Shown here: positions 6,775 to 9,673 of the stretch, piece after piece
Numbering within the stretch: the stretch's first letter is position 1
Layout of the letters: each line of letters starts with the position of its first letter
Notes under the pieces: generated by a model
Told to the model about the DNA's origin: nothing
Database searches by the model: none
What the model saw: only the letters and a program-made list of their open reading frames with translations
Made by a program: the position numbers and the translations under genes
Source of the DNA: UBA1049 sp964525815
GTDB taxonomy: Bacteria; Bacillota; Clostridia; Oscillospirales; CAG-382
Length of the DNA stretch: 9,673 bases
Reading direction: 5' to 3'
Assembly: GCA_964525815.1 (NCBI GenBank)
Contig: CAZGJQ010000074.1
Span: 1 to 9,673 of the forward strand

Positions 6775-7591
6775 GCTACCTATCGGTAAATATTTCTCAG
6801 ATATAGTTGATTATCTACAAAGTGCTTGGAAGCCGTTTTTTACCGGTATACGCACTTTTATCGAAGCTATTATAGACAGTTTTAAATTTATACTTGATGT
6901 TTTCCCTTTCTGGGTTATAGCTATCGTAATCGGTGTTATAGCCTTTAAAAGGTCAGGAAAAGGAATGGCTCTGTTCAGCTTAGTCAGTATCCTTCTTATC
7001 GAAAGTCTCGGATTATGGTCGGCAACTGTTTCCACCTTGGCGCTAATTTTTACGGCAACTCTTATCGCCTTGGTTATAGGCATACCGCTGGGTATCCTAT
7101 CCGCAAAGTTTGATACACTAAACAAAATTCTAAGACCGATTTTAGACTTTATGCAAACCATGCCTGCGTTTGTTTATTTGATTCCGTCTGTTCTGTTTTT
7201 CAGGATAGGTGCTGTACCGGCGGTTATTTCAACTATTATTTTTGCAATGCCTCCCGCAATACGGCTCACCAATCTCGGAATCAGACAGGTTCCCGCCGAT
7301 TTGGTTGAAGCAGGAGAATCATTCGGCTCGATATGGCATCAAATGCTGTTTAAAATACAGCTCCCTCTTGCTATGCCCACGATAATGGCAGGTATAAACC
7401 AGTGTATAATGCTCTCGTTATCAATGGTTGTTATCGCTTCCATGATAGGAGCCGGCGGACTAGGAGAAATTGTTCTTACAGGTGTTCAGACCCTTAATGT
7501 AGGTATGGGGTTTGAGGGTGGCTTAGCTGTGGTAATAATAGCTATTATATTGGATCGCTTAACACAGGGTAAATCCCGAAAAAATAATTAA
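6767..7591 (+). CDS. opuAB: glycine betaine/proline ABC transporter permease
   Basis: This is the membrane subunit of the osmoprotectant importer, 274 residues like B. subtilis OpuAB. It is strongly hydrophobic, with a membrane segment near 46-60 and several between about 70 and 265, and has the binding-protein-dependent permease fold. The EAA loop that contacts the ATPase is seen as VEAGESFGS followed by PLAMPTIMAGI, near 180-210. Further family marks are DFMQTMPAFVYLIP near 127-140 and GAGGLGE near 228-234. Its ATG overlaps the end of opuAA by 8 bases behind a GGGGGG-rich site at 6753-6758, implying coupled translation. Unlike the fused OpuABC of some lactic acid bacteria, the binding protein is a separate gene, 21 bases downstream. 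Confidence 0.93.
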   Translation: MPKLPIGKYFSDIVDYLQSAWKPFFTGIRTFIEAIIDSFKFILDVFPFWVIAIVIGVIAFKRSGKGMALFSLVSILLIESLGLWSATVSTLALIFTATLIALVIGIPLGILSAKFDTLNKILRPILDFMQTMPAFVYLIPSVLFFRIGAVPAVISTIIFAMPPAIRLTNLGIRQVPADLVEAGESFGSIWHQMLFKIQLPLAMPTIMAGINQCIMLSLSMVVIASMIGAGGLGEIVLTGVQTLNVGMGFEGGLAVVIIAIILDRLTQGKSRKNN

Positions 7592-7612
7592 GAAACTTTA
7601 GGAGGTTTTTTC

Positions 7613-8476
7613 ATGTTAAGAAGAAAGACAGCAAGAGTCGGTGCATTGATGCTCGTTTTAGTGCTTGCGCTGCTCGCAATATCCGGATGTAGCAGTTCGG
7701 ATGACGACAAGGTTATTGAGCTGGGATATGTACAATGGGCATGTGCCAACGCAAACTCCCATCTGGTAAAGGTAATACTTGAGGAAGAGTATGATGTAGA
7801 GGTAAATTTGAGAAGCATGGATGCCGGCGTTCTTTGGCAAAGCGTCGCCACGGGTGACATTGACTTCATGGTCACCGCCTGGCTTCCCACCACCCACGAA
7901 TCTTATTACAGCCAGCTCAAGGATGATGTGGTTGATTTGGGACCCCTCTATGAAGGAGCTGCTATCGGTCTGGTTGTTCCTCAATATGTGGATATTGATT
8001 CCATCGAGGAGTTGAACGACAACGCCGAAAAGTTTAACAACAGAATTATCGGTATCGATCCCGCAGCCGGAATAATGAGCGCAACAAACAGTGCTATCGA
8101 TGAGTATGGCTTGGAGCTTGAGCTTATAACCAGCAGCGATTCCGCTATGACCGCCGAGCTCAAGGCGGCATATGATGATGAGGAATGGGTGGTTGTTACC
8201 GGCTGGGCTCCCCATTGGAAGTTCGGCTCCTTTGACCTGAAATTCTTAGAAGATCCTAACAATATTTACGGCGGCTCGGAAACGATTAACCCAATTACAC
8301 GCTTGGATTTTGCGGACGACCATCCGGAAATAAACGATTTTTTGGATAACTATTTCCTTACCGGTGATCAGTTCGGCAGCCTCATTGCCACATTAGAGGA
8401 TTATGAGGACGATACCGAAGGTGCGAAGGCGTGGATTGAAGAAAACCGCGAATTAGTGGACAGCTGGTTAGAGTAA
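7613..8476 (+). CDS. opuAC: glycine betaine-binding lipoprotein
   Basis: This is the extracellular substrate-binding subunit of the importer. The 287 residues begin with a lipoprotein signal (MLRRK, a hydrophobic run, lipobox ISGC with C26). The betaine cage seems present: W42 in YVQWACA, W90 and H95 in TAWLPTTH, and W198 in VTGWAPHWKF, matching the W178, W225, H230 and W72 motifs of B. subtilis OpuAC. The order differs: here the YVxW and AWLPxTH half comes first and the IIGIDPAAGIM...GWAPHW half second, the reverse of B. subtilis OpuAC as I remember it, i.e. a circular permutation. GGAGG lies 7 bases before the ATG. It is the last gene of the operon, followed by a strong terminator. Function is sure at family level; the exact ligand is inferred. 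Confidence 0.93.
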   Translation: MLRRKTARVGALMLVLVLALLAISGCSSSDDDKVIELGYVQWACANANSHLVKVILEEEYDVEVNLRSMDAGVLWQSVATGDIDFMVTAWLPTTHESYYSQLKDDVVDLGPLYEGAAIGLVVPQYVDIDSIEELNDNAEKFNNRIIGIDPAAGIMSATNSAIDEYGLELELITSSDSAMTAELKAAYDDEEWVVVTGWAPHWKFGSFDLKFLEDPNNIYGGSETINPITRLDFADDHPEINDFLDNYFLTGDQFGSLIATLEDYEDDTEGAKAWIEENRELVDSWLE

Positions 8477-8541
8477 TCAAAAAAACAAATGCTTCAATGT
8501 TTGGGTTATAATTTTTTGTAGCCGAACATAATTAAGGTTTT

Positions 8542-8595
8542 AAAAAAATGGGATATACAGTAGAGCTGAACAGCCTCTGTATTATCCCATTTTTT
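8542..8595 (+). terminator. intrinsic terminator of the opuA operon
   Basis: An A7 tract is followed by TGGGATATACAG (8549-8560), a loop, and CTGTATTATCCCA (8577-8589), then T6. The 12-bp stem has one bulged base. The A and T tracts flank it symmetrically, so it may also stop transcripts arriving from the opposite strand. It begins 66 bases after the opuAC stop. Confidence 0.9.
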
Positions 8596-8632
8596 ATGTA
8601 TCACAACGCAAAATGCCGATTTTTTCAGCAAC

Positions 8633-8662
8633 AAAAAGCTACGGTGATAAAACACCGCAGCT
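8633..8662 (-). terminator. intrinsic terminator of the zinc-ribbon gene
   Basis: On the minus strand AGCTGCGGTG and CACCGTAGCT form a 10-bp stem (one G-T pair) around a TTTTAT loop, followed by a T-run (T5 counting the last stem base). It lies about 60 bases after the zinc-ribbon gene's stop. Together with the opuA terminator it insulates the two convergent units. Confidence 0.85.
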
Positions 8663-8720
8663 CGTTTGTGTTCCCGCAATAATCTCTCTTCGTTTATGTA
8701 TAATTAAACTACAGCTCTGA

Positions 8721-8996
8721 TTACTGATTCTTCATGGCAGCATAACACTCGCTGCAATAAACCGGCCTGTCTTCCGAAGGCTGGAAAGGAACCTTTGCTT
8801 CTTTTCCGCACTGTGCGCAGTTTGTAACAAACATCTCACGAGGCGAACGGGCAGCGTTCTTTCTCTTATCTCTGCATACCTTGCATCTCTGAGGCTCGTT
8901 CTGGAATCCGCGCGAATCGTAGAACTCCTGCTCTCCTGCGGTAAAAATAAACTCTTCCCCGCAGTCCTTACAGGTTAATGTCTTGTCTTCGTACAT
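8721..8996 (-). CDS. small double zinc-ribbon protein
   Basis: This 91-residue protein has two four-cysteine metal sites. The first (C9, C12, C38, C41) holds CKDCGEEFIFTAGEQEFY and GFQNEPQRCKVCR, the pattern of a zinc-ribbon family common in Clostridia and other bacteria (zf_Tbcl-like). The second (C60, C63, C81, C84) has CAQCGKEAKVPFQP and RPVYCSECY, also recurrent in small bacterial zinc proteins. There is no signal peptide or membrane segment, so it should be cytoplasmic. Its role is not established; nucleic-acid or protein binding is a guess. AAGGAG at 9005-9010 supports the start. It follows the sigma factor gene on the same strand after a 129-base gap and has its own terminator. Confidence 0.88.
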   Translation of the reverse strand: MYEDKTLTCKDCGEEFIFTAGEQEFYDSRGFQNEPQRCKVCRDKRKNAARSPREMFVTNCAQCGKEAKVPFQPSEDRPVYCSECYAAMKNQ

Positions 8997-9042
8997 TTGC
9001 TTTTCTCCTTAGTCTGAAAATTTGCTTTTCGTTTTCCCTTCG

Positions 9043-9072
9043 GGCGGAATCAAACCGCCATTTTTGCTTTTT
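9043..9072 (+). terminator. plus-strand terminator-like hairpin between the two right-end genes
   Basis: GGCGG (9043-9047) and CCGCC (9055-9059) form a 5-bp GC stem around AATCAAA, followed on the plus strand by ATTTTTGCTTTTT. Only plus-strand transcripts would be terminated, yet both flanking genes are on the minus strand. In the minus sense it is a GC hairpin without a T-run in the leader of the zinc-ribbon gene. Confidence 0.35.
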
Positions 9073-9125
9073 AATCTGCCGGGGCAAATAGATGCGCAAC
9101 GCTTTTATTAAGCTACAAAGGTATA

Positions 9126-9673
9126 TTAACGGTTCGGGTTAATTGTCTGCTTCAGCTTATTCTTAATTCTGTAAACAGCATTCCCTACGCTTTTAAGATC
9201 TCTTCCCAATTTAAATGCCATAGCTTGATATGACATATCGGAAAGATACATCTCAAAAACCGAAAGCTCGTATTCCGAAAGCACCGAGAATACCTTGTTA
9301 TATATAATCCCGACGCTCTCCTTATCTATAAAATCACTCTCCGGGGAACCCGACATATCCGGAACCGTATTATAAAGGTTGTCTTCAAACGCAACCAACA
9401 CTTTGCTCTGCTTATTATACTTGCGAACCGCACTGATTATATTGCTTTTTATACATACGGAGGCAAAGGTAACAAAGGACGAAGACCTGCTGTCATAGCT
9501 TCTTACCGCCTTGAGAAGCCCGATAAGTCCCTCTTGTATAAAATCATCCGTCTCCGAAATCGGCAGATTAAGCTGCCTGACATACCATTCAAGCAGGCGC
9601 TGATATTTTCCGGCGAGCTGCTCAAAGGCTCTTTCATCTCCCTGCTTGGCACGGGAAATAAGCTCGCTCTCTG
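9126..9673 (-). CDS. RNA polymerase sigma factor, SigH-like (5' end outside window)
   Basis: An open frame of 181 codons reaches the right edge; the true start lies beyond it, and the GTG at 9401 is only an internal codon. Near the edge, SELISRAKQGDERAFEQL matches the start of sigma region 2. DDFIQEGLIGLLKAVRSYD and SSFVTFASVCIKSNIISAVRK are the core-binding and -10 recognition part. After a short linker, the C-terminal helix-turn-helix (VLSEYELSVFEMYLSDMSYQAMA and KSVGNAVYRIKNKLK) is region 4, which reads the -35. The pattern is close to B. subtilis SigH, the sigma factor of stationary phase and early sporulation. An exact assignment needs the missing N-terminus. The stop is followed by a 129-base gap to the zinc-ribbon gene, with no clear terminator on this strand. 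Confidence 0.87.
   Translation of the reverse strand, partial: ESELISRAKQGDERAFEQLAGKYQRLLEWYVRQLNLPISETDDFIQEGLIGLLKAVRSYDSRSSSFVTFASVCIKSNIISAVRKYNKQSKVLVAFEDNLYNTVPDMSGSPESDFIDKESVGIIYNKVFSVLSEYELSVFEMYLSDMSYQAMAFKLGRDLKSVGNAVYRIKNKLKQTINPNR

Noticed and set aside
7658..8215. 185-codon open frame antisense to opuAC
   Set aside because: It overlaps a clear gene completely, shows no recognisable motif and has no ribosome binding site.
9126..9401. A separate 91-residue gene starting at the GTG at 9401
   Set aside because: The same frame stays open to the right edge and encodes sigma region 2, so the GTG is internal.

Overview
The window looks like chromosomal DNA of a low-to-moderate GC Gram-positive anaerobe, probably in the Clostridia (Ruminococcaceae/Lachnospiraceae-like). 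The grounds are strong AGGAGG-type ribosome binding sites, consensus sigma-A promoters, two lipoprotein solute-binding proteins, a SigH-like sigma factor and intrinsic terminators. The species cannot be named from the sequence alone.

Left third, minus strand: a complete cas3 (HD nuclease plus DExH helicase, type I, most like I-E). It is followed, 1 base after its stop, by the first 17 codons of another gene that leaves the window; this is presumably the start of the Cascade operon. No CRISPR repeats are present here. Upstream of cas3 lies a 5'-truncated IS5-family (IS427-like) element. Its transposase is split by a -1 frame change on an A4G5 run and lacks its N-terminus. Next comes an orphan ABC solute-binding lipoprotein of the carbohydrate type, with a good promoter. 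Its terminator hairpin abuts the broken edge of the IS.

Centre, plus strand: a 529-base divergent intergenic region carries a near-perfect sigma-A promoter, palindromes and an AT-rich leader. It leads into a three-gene glycine betaine/proline (OpuA/ProU-type) ABC transporter operon: ATPase with CBS domains, permease, and a lipoprotein with the tryptophan cage. The operon ends in a strong hairpin terminator. It would import osmoprotectants under salt stress.

Right end, minus strand: a small protein with two four-cysteine zinc ribbons, with its own terminator, and the 3' portion of a SigH-like sigma-70 factor that runs off the right edge.

Most of the window is recognisable. The least explained parts are the regulatory DNA upstream of the opuA operon, the unidentified gene after cas3, and the IS junction. 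I did not find convincing evidence of a wholly new system.
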